A stretch of 64,000 bases of DNA, taken from assembly GCA_017459895.1 (NCBI GenBank), contig JAFUCA010000006.1, forward strand, positions 62,001 to 126,000. The letters are read 5' to 3'. Shown here piece by piece: positions 17,505 through 26,487 of this stretch (within the stretch, counting starts at the first letter, position 1; every line of letters starts with the position of its first letter). The notes beneath the pieces were generated by a model. The model was not told the origin of the DNA. It worked only from the letters and a program-made list of their open reading frames with translations, and did no database searches. The DNA is from Bacillota bacterium (GTDB lineage Bacteria > Bacillota > Clostridia > Peptostreptococcales > Anaerovoracaceae). A program made the position numbers and the translations under genes.

Positions 17505-18449
17505 TTATTTTTTCTTTTTCTTGCCGACGTTCTTCTTCTTACCGGACTGGTTCTTCGGGTTTGTCGTTCCCTTGTTCGTCTTCTTCGGCTCCGCGTTCGG
17601 TCTGGTGCGCTTGACCTCGACCTTGTAGGTTCCGCCCACCGCGCTGATCGGCCGCGGTCCCGCAACCCGCTTGTTCTTCTCTCTGCGCATCTCCTCCAGG
17701 ATTCTCGCTTCGAGCTCGGCTTCGGCGGCCCTGCGTTTCTCTTCGGCCTGCTGCTTCTTCGATCTCTGCTTCTCGTTCTTCGCTACGATCTCATCGACGG
17801 ACTTGCCGGTCTTCTTGGCTTCCTTGTACGGATTGACGCCCTTGGTCGCGTGCTCTTCCTTCTCCTTCTCCGCCGCCTTCTTCGTGCTGCGCATGGTGAA
17901 GTAGACCATACCACCCATCATGGCGAACATGAGGATCATGTAGACGATCATGGAGCGCTGCTGATTCAGGGTCTTAAGGGACAGCTTGGTCGTATTGTTA
18001 TAGGTGGATCCGTCCGCCGCCTGCAGCCCGTCCCCGATGGTCAGCGTGTAGGTCGTCGCGCCCTTGATCTGGACGTTCTTCTCGTTGTTGTTGCTGTAGT
18101 CCGCCGCGACCATCATCAGTCCGCGCTTTTTTTCTTTTTCGCTGTAATAGACCTTGACGGGGATGCTTTCACCCTCTTCGTCCACCAGCGTGAACTGCTT
18201 CTCGTTGGCCTTGCGGACCGCCTCCGACTTCGGGAGCATCTCCTTGCTGAAGTAGATCTTCACGGAGAAGTTGTCCACCGCTACGCCGGTCGCTCCGTCC
18301 TCCGGAGAGGAGGAGACCAGTTCAAAGCCTGGCTTCGTTACCTGGGACGCATCCGTTGCCTCCGCATCCGCCTGGGCCGCGAAACAGGCCGGCGCCATCA
18401 TAAATATCGTTAGGATCATCGCGCATAACAATGCACTAATTCTTTTCAT
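17505..18449 (-). CDS. Exported Ig-like (Big_5) protein with membrane anchor and basic tail
   Basis: Unknown function. The 314-residue protein has a signal peptide (ALLCAMILTIFMMAPACFAAQ), an outer domain of about 130 residues resembling the SbsA-type Ig fold (SSPEDGATGVAVDNFSVKIY, ending in TYTLTIGDGLQAADG), one membrane segment (SMIVYMILMFAMMGGMVYF, about residues 168–187), and an intracellular part of about 125 residues that is highly charged: a Lys/Glu/Arg-rich probable coiled coil, then a very basic tail ending in KKKNVGKKKKK. The layout suggests a link between the cell surface and an acidic partner inside, possibly nucleic acid or membrane lipid; that is inference. The start ATG overlaps the tadA stop (ATGA). 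Confidence 0.72.
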   Translation of the reverse strand: MKRISALLCAMILTIFMMAPACFAAQADAEATDASQVTKPGFELVSSSPEDGATGVAVDNFSVKIYFSKEMLPKSEAVRKANEKQFTLVDEEGESIPVKVYYSEKEKKRGLMMVAADYSNNNEKNVQIKGATTYTLTIGDGLQAADGSTYNNTTKLSLKTLNQQRSMIVYMILMFAMMGGMVYFTMRSTKKAAEKEKEEHATKGVNPYKEAKKTGKSVDEIVAKNEKQRSKKQQAEEKRRAAEAELEARILEEMRREKNKRVAGPRPISAVGGTYKVEVKRTRPNAEPKKTNKGTTNPKNQSGKKKNVGKKKKK

Positions 18450-18925
18450 TCCTGTCCTTCCTCCGGTTTAGTATTTTTTCTGCGGCTTCTCAGCTCCCTG
18501 AAAAAGCCCTTCATCAGATCCGCGCACGCCTGCTGCATGCATCCGGTCTCTATGTCCACATGGTGGTTCAGCCGCGGCTCCTGCACGATATTGAACACCG
18601 ATCCGCAGGCTCCGGCCTTCGGATCCATCGTGCCGATGACGAGGCGCTCGATCCTGGACCAGACGATCGCCCCCGCGCACATGCTGCAGGGCTCCAGCGT
18701 CACGTACAGTGTGCACCCCGGAAGTCTCCAGCCGCCCAGCGCCCGGGCCGCTCTTCGGATCGCGATCAGCTCCGCGTGCGCCGTCGGATCCCGGTCGGTC
18801 TCCGTGCGGTTGTGCCCCCGGGCGATGATCTGCCCGTCCTTCACAATGACAGCTCCAACGGGGATCTCCCCCATCGCAGCTGCTTTTTTTGCCTCCTGCA
18901 GGGCCTCTTCCATGTATTTATCCAT
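18446..18925 (-). CDS. tadA: tRNA adenosine(34) deaminase
   Basis: Zinc enzyme converting A34 to inosine in the anticodon of tRNA-Arg(ACG), so that one tRNA reads three codons. The 159-residue protein shows the zinc ligands and catalytic Glu in the order expected: TAHAELIAI (His and catalytic Glu), then LEPCSMCAGAI (two Cys), and the tRNA-binding DPKAGACGS region. I start it at ATG 18925 (MDKYMEEAL); a longer frame would run into the upstream acetyltransferase gene. The ribosome site (TTTAGG) is weak, and coupling with the acetyltransferase, 16 bases upstream, may help. It overlaps the next gene by four bases. Confidence 0.92.
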   Translation of the reverse strand: MDKYMEEALQEAKKAAAMGEIPVGAVIVKDGQIIARGHNRTETDRDPTAHAELIAIRRAARALGGWRLPGCTLYVTLEPCSMCAGAIVWSRIERLVIGTMDPKAGACGSVFNIVQEPRLNHHVDIETGCMQQACADLMKGFFRELRSRRKNTKPEEGQE

Positions 18926-18941
18926 AGACCTAAAGATTTTA

Positions 18942-19538
18942 TCACAGTTCCCCGGACGGTTCAAGGGAAAGTGTTTCCTCGTATTCCTCCCGCAGCATGG
19001 AGTAGACCCGGCTGTCCCGGATCTCATTGTTGTACATCCGGTAGCACCTGCGCAGGGTTCCCTCGTAGCGGAAGCCGCACTTCTCGATGACCCGCCGGCT
19101 GCGCTGATTGGCCTCTCCCGTCCGGATCATCACCGACGCCAGCTGCAGCTCCTCGAATCCGTACCGCAGCAGGCGGCGGGCCGCTTCCGTCATAATTCCC
19201 TGTCCCCAGAAATCCTCGCTCAGGGAATACCCGAGCTCCCGGCTGTTGATGTTCGGCCGGTAGGCGTCCGGCTCGAATCCGATGCTGCCGATGGGCACAT
19301 CCGCAGGTCCCTCCAGGCCGCTGCCGGGCTTCGGCGTGATCGCCCAGGTCGTGTTCTGCTGAAACATCTGGGTGATGATCATGCGCGATTCCCGCACGTC
19401 CGCATGGGGCTTCCATCCGGCGTTCGGGCCTACGTTCGGATTCTTCGCGTAGGCGTACAGCGCCTCTGCGTCCCGGCGTTTCCAGCCGCGCAGGACCAGC
19501 CTTTGGGTCTCTAATGTTGGTACCTTGATTCTGGACAT
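18942..19538 (-). CDS. GNAT acetyltransferase, RimJ/RimL type
   Basis: Acetyl-CoA-dependent N-acetyltransferase of 198 residues. The RimJ/RimL pattern is clear: LETQRLVLRGWKRRDAEALY at the N-terminus, GSIGFEP, then YSLSEDFWGQGIMTEAARRL with the acetyl-CoA pyrophosphate loop, ANQRSRRVIEKCGFRYEGTL, and a C-terminal YSMLREEY. The substrate (a protein N-terminus or a small amine) cannot be inferred. Downstream of the LtaS-like gene by 15 bases and 16 bases upstream of tadA, so it is probably part of the long minus-strand operon starting near 25–31 kb or of a shorter local unit. Confidence 0.85.
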   Translation of the reverse strand: MSRIKVPTLETQRLVLRGWKRRDAEALYAYAKNPNVGPNAGWKPHADVRESRMIITQMFQQNTTWAITPKPGSGLEGPADVPIGSIGFEPDAYRPNINSRELGYSLSEDFWGQGIMTEAARRLLRYGFEELQLASVMIRTGEANQRSRRVIEKCGFRYEGTLRRCYRMYNNEIRDSRVYSMLREEYEETLSLEPSGEL

Positions 19539-19553
19539 TCGCCGCGCCTCTGT

Positions 19554-21536
19554 TTACTCTGTCGTACTGAGAACTTCTTTATTCTTCTCGACCTGGCTGA
19601 CCTTCATCTCCGAGGCCTTCTCCGGATCCACATCCTCGCTGAGAGCCAGGATGGTCGGTCCGAGGTAGACGGTCTTCAGCACCTCCCCGTTCAGGGAGAT
19701 CCGGCTGTACTCGGTGAAATTCTGTCCCTTGATGTAGTAGCGGTCGCCGATCTGCACGATCTTATCGATCTTGATCTTCTTGACGCCCATCTGCATATCG
19801 GTCGCCTCGTACGGATTCTTCTCTCCGTAGATGTACTGCCTGCCGTAGAGCATATCGTAGGCCAGGGCCTTGAAGTTTCGCATGTAGGATTTCTTGCCGC
19901 TGTAGTTCTGATGGTACCGGGTCAGCATTCCCGCGTGGATCCCCAGACGCTTCGTCACCTCCGCGTGGATGTAGTAGGCGTCCAGATTCTTTTCTTCCCG
20001 CTTCATGCCGAAGTTGTCCCAGATAATGTACTGGGTTTTGTAGAGATCTCCGGACTCCATCATGTCCGCCGTCATGTTCAGGGCCGGCAGATGGTCTCCG
20101 TACATGACCAGCACGACGTCTTCATCAAACGCCGCCAGCGTATCCGTCAGCTCCCGGACGAACTGATCCATCTCGAAGACCTGATTGGCGTAGTATTCGT
20201 ACGCCCACTTCATCTCTTCGGTGGGTGCCTTCGTCACCTCGATCTTCGGATCCTCCAGCACCGGCTCCGTCGGATACTTGCCGTGACCCTGTACGGAGAT
20301 CGTATAGATGTAATCCTTCCCCTTGGTGCTCTTCAGCGCGTCCATGATGTTGTCCGTCAGGACGCCGTCCTTCGCCCAGTTCTTCGGAGTCTTGACCACA
20401 TTGTTCATGTACTCCAGGGAGGTAAAGGTGTCAAAGCCCAGGTTTTTGAAAACGATGTTTCGGTTGTAGAAGGCGCCCCGGTGGTTGTGGATCGCGTGGG
20501 AGGTATAGCCCAGCTGCTTCATGTCGTAGGCCGCCGACTCGCAGGTCTTCTCGGTCAGCACGCTCTTATGGGGGTATTCCCCGGGGCCGAAAAATCTGGC
20601 GCTGATCCCGGTGATGGCTTCAAACTCCACATTGGCGGTTCCCGCGCCTACCGCAGGCACCGTGATGTAGCCGGAGGAATATTCGCTCATCAGCTCCCGG
20701 AAGTTGGGCATCGGGTCCTCGGAGTACTCGAATCCCTTGACCTGCAGCGGATCGATGAAGGACTCCAGCTGCAGATAGATGATGTTCGGGGTCTGCTCCG
20801 CTGTCCGGTCATCGTCCTTTCCCGGGGTGTAGATTCCGTCCTCTCCCATCTCCCCGCCGGAGAAGATCTTCTCAACGGATTCCTCGGAATAGCCGGAGGG
20901 CTTGTCGATCCCGGTCTTGACCCACGTGATCAGGAAAGAATACGGCGTTCCGTTCTCCTGGTATGCCAGGGGCAGGCTTCCGAAGAAGGTGTCCAGCACG
21001 CCGGTCTTCATCCCGCCCTGCAGCACGCCGAAGGACAGCGCCACGATCAGCACGATTCCGATCAGGGAATTCCGGTAGTTTGTCTTCTGCTTGCGTTTCG
21101 GAAGCTTCCGGAACAGAACGATCACGATTACCGCCAGAAGCGCGATGATGGCTCCGATCAGGATCAGATTCGTGACCGAGAAATAGTTGCGGAGGATCTG
21201 CGTTCCTTCCTTGAGGTTGCTGAGATCCTTCACGTTAAAGGGAGTCATTCGATTGGTCAGTATGACGCAGTTGGTGATGCCCAGGGCGACCCAGATCAGC
21301 GCGAACATGCACATGGCGAAGGCCCGCCTGCGAAACAGCATCGACAGCGAGAGCACGGCGATGATCAGCATGCAGTTGCACAGGGCAACCAGCGGATGCT
21401 GTCCCATGAACAGCGCCGCTCCGATGGGATCGTGCCTCGATAGCGCCTCCACGATATAGTCCACAACGATCGAAGCGATCGCTAGGATCACGACGCTGCT
21501 ATGAAAAAATCTATATATTAAGCTTCTGTCTTCCAT
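19554..21536 (-). CDS. LtaS-family sulfatase-type membrane enzyme
   Basis: Member of the lipoteichoic acid synthase/phosphoglycerol transferase family, which moves glycerol phosphate from phosphatidylglycerol onto a glycolipid or polymer outside the membrane. Of 660 residues, the first ~190 hold five membrane segments (e.g. VVILAIASIVVDYIVEAL, LVALCNCMLIIAVLSLSMLF). The extracellular sulfatase domain has metal-ligand Glu in YLQLESFIDP, catalytic Thr in GAGTANVEFEAITG, a His pair region AIHNHRGAFYNRN, and MYGDHLPALN. A beta-rich C-terminal extension of about 100 residues follows, unlike minimal LtaS. Its start overlaps the rsmA stop by 19 bases. The exact polymer made is unknown. Confidence 0.85.
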   Translation of the reverse strand: MEDRSLIYRFFHSSVVILAIASIVVDYIVEALSRHDPIGAALFMGQHPLVALCNCMLIIAVLSLSMLFRRRAFAMCMFALIWVALGITNCVILTNRMTPFNVKDLSNLKEGTQILRNYFSVTNLILIGAIIALLAVIVIVLFRKLPKRKQKTNYRNSLIGIVLIVALSFGVLQGGMKTGVLDTFFGSLPLAYQENGTPYSFLITWVKTGIDKPSGYSEESVEKIFSGGEMGEDGIYTPGKDDDRTAEQTPNIIYLQLESFIDPLQVKGFEYSEDPMPNFRELMSEYSSGYITVPAVGAGTANVEFEAITGISARFFGPGEYPHKSVLTEKTCESAAYDMKQLGYTSHAIHNHRGAFYNRNIVFKNLGFDTFTSLEYMNNVVKTPKNWAKDGVLTDNIMDALKSTKGKDYIYTISVQGHGKYPTEPVLEDPKIEVTKAPTEEMKWAYEYYANQVFEMDQFVRELTDTLAAFDEDVVLVMYGDHLPALNMTADMMESGDLYKTQYIIWDNFGMKREEKNLDAYYIHAEVTKRLGIHAGMLTRYHQNYSGKKSYMRNFKALAYDMLYGRQYIYGEKNPYEATDMQMGVKKIKIDKIVQIGDRYYIKGQNFTEYSRISLNGEVLKTVYLGPTILALSEDVDPEKASEMKVSQVEKNKEVLSTTE

Positions 21537-22411
21537 GATGAACCTTCCCTTGATGTCAGTTCGTCCGCGATCTTCGCAAACTCCTCAATAGACAGCGTTT
21601 CCGCCCGCCGGTTCTCTTCGATTCCCGCTGCCGCCAGAACCTCCCGGACCGTTTCCTTCGGCAGGTTCCCCGCGCCGCTGAGGGAGTTGACCAGCGTCTT
21701 TCGTCTCTGTCCGAAACCGGCTCTGATGCACGTGAAAAGTCTGGCCTCGTCTTTGACGCGGACAGCTTTTTCTTCCCGAAGCTCCAGCAGCAGCACCGCC
21801 GAGTCCACCTTCGGACGGGGAAGAAACACTTCCTTCGGCACGGAAATGATCCGGGACACGCGGCAGTAATACTGCACGGCCAGCGAGATCGCCCCGTACT
21901 CCCTGCTGCCCGGTCCCGCTTCGATCCGGTCCGCGACTTCCTTCTGCATCATCACGGTGATGGAGTCGATCGGAAGTTCCTCCTCCAGCAGCTTCATGAT
22001 GATGGGTGTGGTGATATAGTACGGCAAATTGCCGATGACCCGGACCGCGCCGGTCAGCCCGTAAGTCCGGATCTGTTCGTCGATCAGCTGCGCCAGATCC
22101 GTCTTCAGGACGTCCGCGCAGATGACCTCGATATTCTCATACTCCTGCAGGGTCTCCCCCAGGATCGGCAGCAGCCGCCCGTCCACCTCGATGGCGACGA
22201 CCCGGCCGGCCGCTTCCGCCGCGGCGGCGGTCAGGACCCCGATGCCCGGTCCGATCTCGATGACCAGATCCTGCGGTCCGATCCCGCTTCCGCGCACCAT
22301 GGCCTCCGGCACCGACGGGTCCGTCAGGAAATTCTGACCCAGACCCTTGGCAAACCGGAATCCGTATTTATCCTTCAGTTGTCTGATGGTTTTCGGCGAA
22401 TACAGATTCAT
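21518..22411 (-). CDS. rsmA: 16S rRNA dimethyladenosine transferase
   Basis: KsgA enzyme that dimethylates A1518 and A1519 of 16S rRNA during late 30S assembly. The 297-residue protein has the expected order of motifs: FAKGLGQNFLTDPSV, the SAM-binding VIEIGPGIGVLTAAAAEA, EVDGRLLPIL, and the catalytic NLPYYITTPIIMKLLEE, then FLPRPKVDSAVL. Start at ATG 22411, which overlaps the stop of the divIC-like gene by four bases. It overlaps the LtaS-like gene by 19 bases at its 3' end. No odd features. Confidence 0.94.
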   Translation of the reverse strand: MNLYSPKTIRQLKDKYGFRFAKGLGQNFLTDPSVPEAMVRGSGIGPQDLVIEIGPGIGVLTAAAAEAAGRVVAIEVDGRLLPILGETLQEYENIEVICADVLKTDLAQLIDEQIRTYGLTGAVRVIGNLPYYITTPIIMKLLEEELPIDSITVMMQKEVADRIEAGPGSREYGAISLAVQYYCRVSRIISVPKEVFLPRPKVDSAVLLLELREEKAVRVKDEARLFTCIRAGFGQRRKTLVNSLSGAGNLPKETVREVLAAAGIEENRRAETLSIEEFAKIADELTSREGSSWKTEA

Positions 22412-22962
22412 TGCGTGGTCATGTTCTCCGGAAATATATACAGTGTTTCCCCCGGCCGGATCAGACGCATCTGATCCCGCGCCTGCTCCTCCAGGTTCTG
22501 CAGGTCGTTGATCTCCTTGAGATCCTTTTCGAGCTGCTCTTTTTCTTCCTGATAGGTTATCTGTTCTTTTTTGGCAACGTGCAGATCATGCTTCAGCACC
22601 AGAATATGGCCGACGGAGTATCCCAGGACGACCACGATGAACAGCACGGCCGCGACGACCACCGCCCGGCGGTAGTTCCTGCGCCTTCGCAGCGCCATCC
22701 TCCGGCGGCCCTGCCGCTCTCCGGATGTCCCGGTCCACTGCCGGGGCTCCTGGGCCTCCTCCGCGGTGCGGCCGGATCTGGTGGGCCTGGCGGCCTTTCG
22801 CAGATCTTTTCGCTGCTGCTTCGACCGCTCCTTTTCTTCCCTGACCTGCCGCTCCTGGCTTCGCTGCTCCTGGCGCTGCTGCCGCTGCTTTCTGGCCTGC
22901 TCTATATCAATGACAGTGCTGCTGTCCTTGAATTTGCTGCTGCGCCGTTTTTTTCTTCCCAT
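22408..22962 (-). CDS. Septum formation initiator (FtsB/DivIC-like) protein
   Basis: Bitopic divisome protein of the FtsB/DivIC family. It has 184 residues: a long, strongly basic and Gln/Arg-rich cytoplasmic part (about residues 1–98), one membrane segment (AVVVAAVLFIVVVLGYSVG, about 100–118), and an extracellular leucine-zipper-like coiled coil (EEKEQLEKDLKEINDLQNLE) ending in the family's EEQARDQMRLIRPGETLYIF. The N-terminal extension is longer than in model FtsB or DivIC. Start at ATG 22962. In Gram-positive genomes such genes often sit near RNA-processing and cell-wall genes; here the M23 peptidase gene is upstream and rsmA overlaps downstream. Confidence 0.82.
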   Translation of the reverse strand: MGRKKRRSSKFKDSSTVIDIEQARKQRQQRQEQRSQERQVREEKERSKQQRKDLRKAARPTRSGRTAEEAQEPRQWTGTSGERQGRRRMALRRRRNYRRAVVVAAVLFIVVVLGYSVGHILVLKHDLHVAKKEQITYQEEKEQLEKDLKEINDLQNLEEQARDQMRLIRPGETLYIFPENMTTQ

Positions 22963-23003
22963 TCATATCCCCCTGCCGTGATGCCGGCCTGTTCTCATCC
23001 GCT

Positions 23004-25265
23004 CTATGGCAGATCCTGCAACGGGTCGTGGGACTGCCCGTTGGTGTGAATCTCAAAATGCAGGTGCGGCCCGGTGCTGGCGCCGGTATTACCCGACTCC
23101 GCGATGTGCTGCCCTTCGTATACCTCATCACCGACGCTGACCAGAATGGAGCTGAGATGTCCGTACCGGGTCATGTCTCCGTTCTGATGGTCGATATCCA
23201 CACAGTATCCGTAGCCGCCGAAGTATCCCGCCCGGATGACGATGCCGCCGTCCGCGGCCAGTACGTCGTTTCCTACATGCGTTCCCAGATCGATTCCCGC
23301 GTGGAGTCTTCCCCAGCGGTATCCGTAGTGGGAGGTCAGCGTGTATCCTCCGGCCAGCGGCCAGATATATACGCCGTCGCCCACCGACGGCGGACGTTCC
23401 GCGGTTCCCTGAAGAATGATCTTCTTGACCGGCTTCTTCGTGATGACGTGCTTCAGGACCTCCAGGCTTTCCTGCTCTCCGTTGATGGAGACCGTCCGCT
23501 CGGTAATGTCCTCGGATCCGTTCTTGCCTTCCTGCTCGATGATCTGCTCGTCCTCATACATCTCGTCGGTCTTCTTCGTGACGGTCTTGAACTTGATCTT
23601 CTGTGTATAGGACCGCCGCTCCGTCATTCGCACGGTCAGAAGCGGCGCGTGCTGGCGTATCAGCAGGGTGCTGCCGACCTCCAGCTTCGTCGGATCGACG
23701 CCCTCGTTGTCCAGCTGGAGCTTCTCCTCGGTCGTGCCGTAGGCCTCGGCGATATCGCTGAGGGTCTCTCCTGCAATGACCGTGTGCACGGTCTCCTTCT
23801 CGCCGCTGGTGCACAGCAGGTCCGTCATGCGGTCCGCCGAATAGACGTTCCGCAGGTTCGTGTTGCTCTTCTGGACCTCCACCGTCTCCAGGATCTCGGC
23901 CTTCTCGATGACCGTTCCCTTCTTGTCGCTGGAGTAGCGGTCCTCGATCTGCTTCAGGACCTCCGCAGCGACTTCCTTGCTTCGCACGCCGCCGATCTTC
24001 TTTCCGTTCACATAGATGCCGTAGGCCTTCACGTTCAGATCGCCCATGTACGTCAGCCGGCGCAGGACCTCATCCGAAGAGTCCGGGACGACGTCCTTGT
24101 CCAGGGTCGAGACCCTGCGGAAAGATATGTCGTCCTTCGCGTCGATGATGACTTCCATTTCTTTATCTTCGGTCAGGGCCCGCTGCACCATATCGGTGAT
24201 CTGCAGCACCTCGTCCTTGCTCTTGACGTAGCCCAGAACATGCCCGTTGTAGGAATACTCGTAGGCCGTGCAGTAATTGATGACTCCTGCCGCGCCCACA
24301 CAGACCAGCAGGACCATGCTCATTCCGGTCAGGAGAAGTCCCTTATGCCGTTCGCAGGCTTTCTTGAAGGCATCCATCCGGCGCCCCAGAGCGCTGTTGT
24401 GGTAGCGGCTGGCTCTGACGCGGGAAAGCTGACTTGCCGTGGCTCTCGCCTCGGCAGTCTTCTGTTCCTGCTCCTCGATCAGCGCCTGCAGCTCTTCCTC
24501 GGTCTCGGCGGCCCGCTTCTGCTCCCGGGGCACGATGCCCAGCAGGTCTCTCCATGAGAACCGGGCGACGGGCTGGATCTCGGTGCTGACCGTGGTATCG
24601 TGCAGGTTGATGATACCTCCGCCAAGCTCCGCGGATTTATCGGCGATCCGCTTCTTTCGCTTGACCTCCGCCCGAAGCTCCCGCTCCGCCTGCTTGCGCT
24701 TGGCTCTGGCCCGCCGCTCTTCCCGGCGCTCCGCGTTGCGTCTGGCCTTTTCCCTTCGGTAGGCTTCCTTCTCCGCCTGTCTGGCGGCCTTCTGCTTCGC
24801 CCTCTCATCCGCCTCTGCCTGCACCGCCTGCATCTGCGTTTCCATCTGCTGGCGGAACTGGTCCTCAAACGTTGCCGCCGGGGCGGTCTTCGCCTGCGCC
24901 TCCGCAGCCTTCAGCACCTGTTCCGGCGCCTCCTCGGGCTCCATCCGGGCCGGGGCCGGGGGCATCGCTTCCGCAGGTGCGGCAGGCTCCTCCGGCTTCG
25001 CCTGCGGCTCCTTCGCCGCAGCCTGCTCCTGGGTCTTCTGATCGGAGGCCTGCTCCAGCCTTTGCCCGACGAAGGATGTGTCCAGAACCTCCGTCTGCTT
25101 CAGCGAATGAAGGTCGTCTTTCAGCCTTTGTATTTCATCAAAGAAATGCTGCGCTTTCTCGTCTCCTGTGAGAAGCGCTTCTCTGTCGGTTTCGCTATTC
25201 AGTTCTATCGCTTTACCTGGTTCAGAAGCTGGTTGATCTGATCCCTGGTCACCTTTTCGTAGCAT
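23004..25265 (-). CDS. Membrane-anchored M23 peptidoglycan endopeptidase with LysM and G5-like parts
   Basis: Probable cell-wall hydrolase of 753 residues. The first ~280 residues are cytoplasmic, Ala/Glu/Lys/Arg-rich and likely coiled coil. A single membrane segment follows (LLLTGMSMVLLVCVGAAGVI). Outside are a region with two related ~60-residue units, a LysM domain (HTVIAGETLSDIAEAYGTTE), a G5-like region (VLKHVITKKPVKKIILQGT) and a C-terminal M23 domain with zinc ligands HAGIDLG and GPHLHFEIH, plus RYGHLSS. The active site looks intact, so it should cleave peptide cross-links. Start: ATG 25265, seven bases after AGGAGAAAGG, lies 61 bases inside the preceding gene; a GTG six bases earlier is possible. 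The long charged cytoplasmic part is unusual for the family. Confidence 0.83.
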   Translation of the reverse strand: MLRKGDQGSDQPASEPGKAIELNSETDREALLTGDEKAQHFFDEIQRLKDDLHSLKQTEVLDTSFVGQRLEQASDQKTQEQAAAKEPQAKPEEPAAPAEAMPPAPARMEPEEAPEQVLKAAEAQAKTAPAATFEDQFRQQMETQMQAVQAEADERAKQKAARQAEKEAYRREKARRNAERREERRARAKRKQAERELRAEVKRKKRIADKSAELGGGIINLHDTTVSTEIQPVARFSWRDLLGIVPREQKRAAETEEELQALIEEQEQKTAEARATASQLSRVRASRYHNSALGRRMDAFKKACERHKGLLLTGMSMVLLVCVGAAGVINYCTAYEYSYNGHVLGYVKSKDEVLQITDMVQRALTEDKEMEVIIDAKDDISFRRVSTLDKDVVPDSSDEVLRRLTYMGDLNVKAYGIYVNGKKIGGVRSKEVAAEVLKQIEDRYSSDKKGTVIEKAEILETVEVQKSNTNLRNVYSADRMTDLLCTSGEKETVHTVIAGETLSDIAEAYGTTEEKLQLDNEGVDPTKLEVGSTLLIRQHAPLLTVRMTERRSYTQKIKFKTVTKKTDEMYEDEQIIEQEGKNGSEDITERTVSINGEQESLEVLKHVITKKPVKKIILQGTAERPPSVGDGVYIWPLAGGYTLTSHYGYRWGRLHAGIDLGTHVGNDVLAADGGIVIRAGYFGGYGYCVDIDHQNGDMTRYGHLSSILVSVGDEVYEGQHIAESGNTGASTGPHLHFEIHTNGQSHDPLQDLP

Positions 25266-26467
25266 TGGCACCTTTCTCCTGTTTCAAGCAATCCCGTGTC
25301 TTTGCATAGCGGACAGGTATAGTGTGTGTCCATATAGTCCAGTTCGTAGTCGTTTTCGGTCAGCAGGAATGCCTTCTCCATGTTCAGGCGTTCCATTTCC
25401 TGCCGGATCTTCGCTCCGGCTTTTTTCTTGTCCACGGTATCCGAGATGATGATCCTGGACAGCTCGCTGTTCAGGGCGGTGATCCGCTCCTCGATCTCCC
25501 GGATCTTCGGTACGTTCGTGTATACCTCCTGGGCGCGCTGCTGCGCCTGCATCTCCTCCGTCTGCCGGAGCAGATCGTAGTATTCCATGATCTCCCGGCC
25601 GGTGGGCGCATCCGTATCGGTCTTCTCCCTGCGGCCTTCCTTGTTCCAGTTCTGCAGCACCTTGTTTACATAGTTGATGTTGGGGCTGGAGATCCCGGAG
25701 GTCCGGCTGCAGGCGTCCAGCACCGTTTCCAGCGACATGCCCAGCTCATCGAACCAGCTGTCGATGATCCGCTGCTCCTCTTCGGTGGCGTTGCGGGCGA
25801 ACCCCAGCGCCTGAAAGACGCGCCGCTGCATCGTGCGCCTGCGGTCCTGTTTTCCCAGCTCCTCCTCGACGGAAGCCACCTCCTGCAGTCCCCGGCTGCC
25901 CCAGTCCTGCACCAGCGCCTGAACGTACTTCAGGCTGGTCTTTCTCTGCTTCCTGGCGTAGGAGAACGCGTAGGTGATGGTCTCCGGCAGCATCTGGTAT
26001 TCCTCGATCCAGGAAAGGATCTTCTGCAGCTCGGAGCTGGAGAAAACCCTCCCGGTGATCTGCTCGATGTCCATGATCATCTGCTTGACCGGCGGATCCT
26101 CCATCAGCTGACTGATGCTCTGCACCGCGGTCTGGTGCGCCGGCGGCTGCCCGTACAGCTGCTGCTTGAGCACGAGAAACTCGACGTCGTAGTCGAAGCC
26201 GCTCTCGCTTCCCTTCATGTGCTTGCGGATCAGGTTCTGCTTCTCCCAGTAGGTCCAGGCTTTGAGCACGTCCTCCGGTTCCAGTCCCAGGGCCTTCGCC
26301 ACATCCGCATTGGTCAGCTTCTCGTCGAGGCCGGCATACATCAGGGCGAACAGGTAGACCTTCACGTAGTCCCCCGGGGCTGCTTTCATATATTCATTGA
26401 TAAAGAGATTCTCTACCGGCGTATCCAGCAGAAAATAATCGTTGATGCTTTCTCTGATAAATCCCAT
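25205..26467 (-). CDS. DnaD-domain protein with DnaI-like zinc region, AAA+ part missing
   Basis: Probable primosome component. The first ~110 residues are a winged-helix-like N-terminal DnaD region (VKVYLFALMYAGLDEKLT, NADVAKALGLEPEDVLKAW). Two DnaD/DnaB2-like modules follow at about 140–215 and 225–300 (IMDIEQITGRVFSSSELQKI; FNKEGRRE-type ending at YVNKVLQNWNKEG). From about residue 330 the sequence turns into what I read as the N-terminal part of DnaC/DnaI helicase loaders: EVYTNVPKIREIEERI, a helix pair, then the zinc site YTCPLCKDTGLLETGERCQC. It ends there, without the AAA+ domain. Start ATG 26467, after AGGGGAAG. dnaB lies directly upstream, which supports a role in helicase loading. 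Confidence 0.78.
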   Translation of the reverse strand: MGFIRESINDYFLLDTPVENLFINEYMKAAPGDYVKVYLFALMYAGLDEKLTNADVAKALGLEPEDVLKAWTYWEKQNLIRKHMKGSESGFDYDVEFLVLKQQLYGQPPAHQTAVQSISQLMEDPPVKQMIMDIEQITGRVFSSSELQKILSWIEEYQMLPETITYAFSYARKQRKTSLKYVQALVQDWGSRGLQEVASVEEELGKQDRRRTMQRRVFQALGFARNATEEEQRIIDSWFDELGMSLETVLDACSRTSGISSPNINYVNKVLQNWNKEGRREKTDTDAPTGREIMEYYDLLRQTEEMQAQQRAQEVYTNVPKIREIEERITALNSELSRIIISDTVDKKKAGAKIRQEMERLNMEKAFLLTENDYELDYMDTHYTCPLCKDTGLLETGERCQCYEKVTRDQINQLLNQVKR

Positions 26468-26487
26468 CGCTGTCTTCCCCTGCGGCT

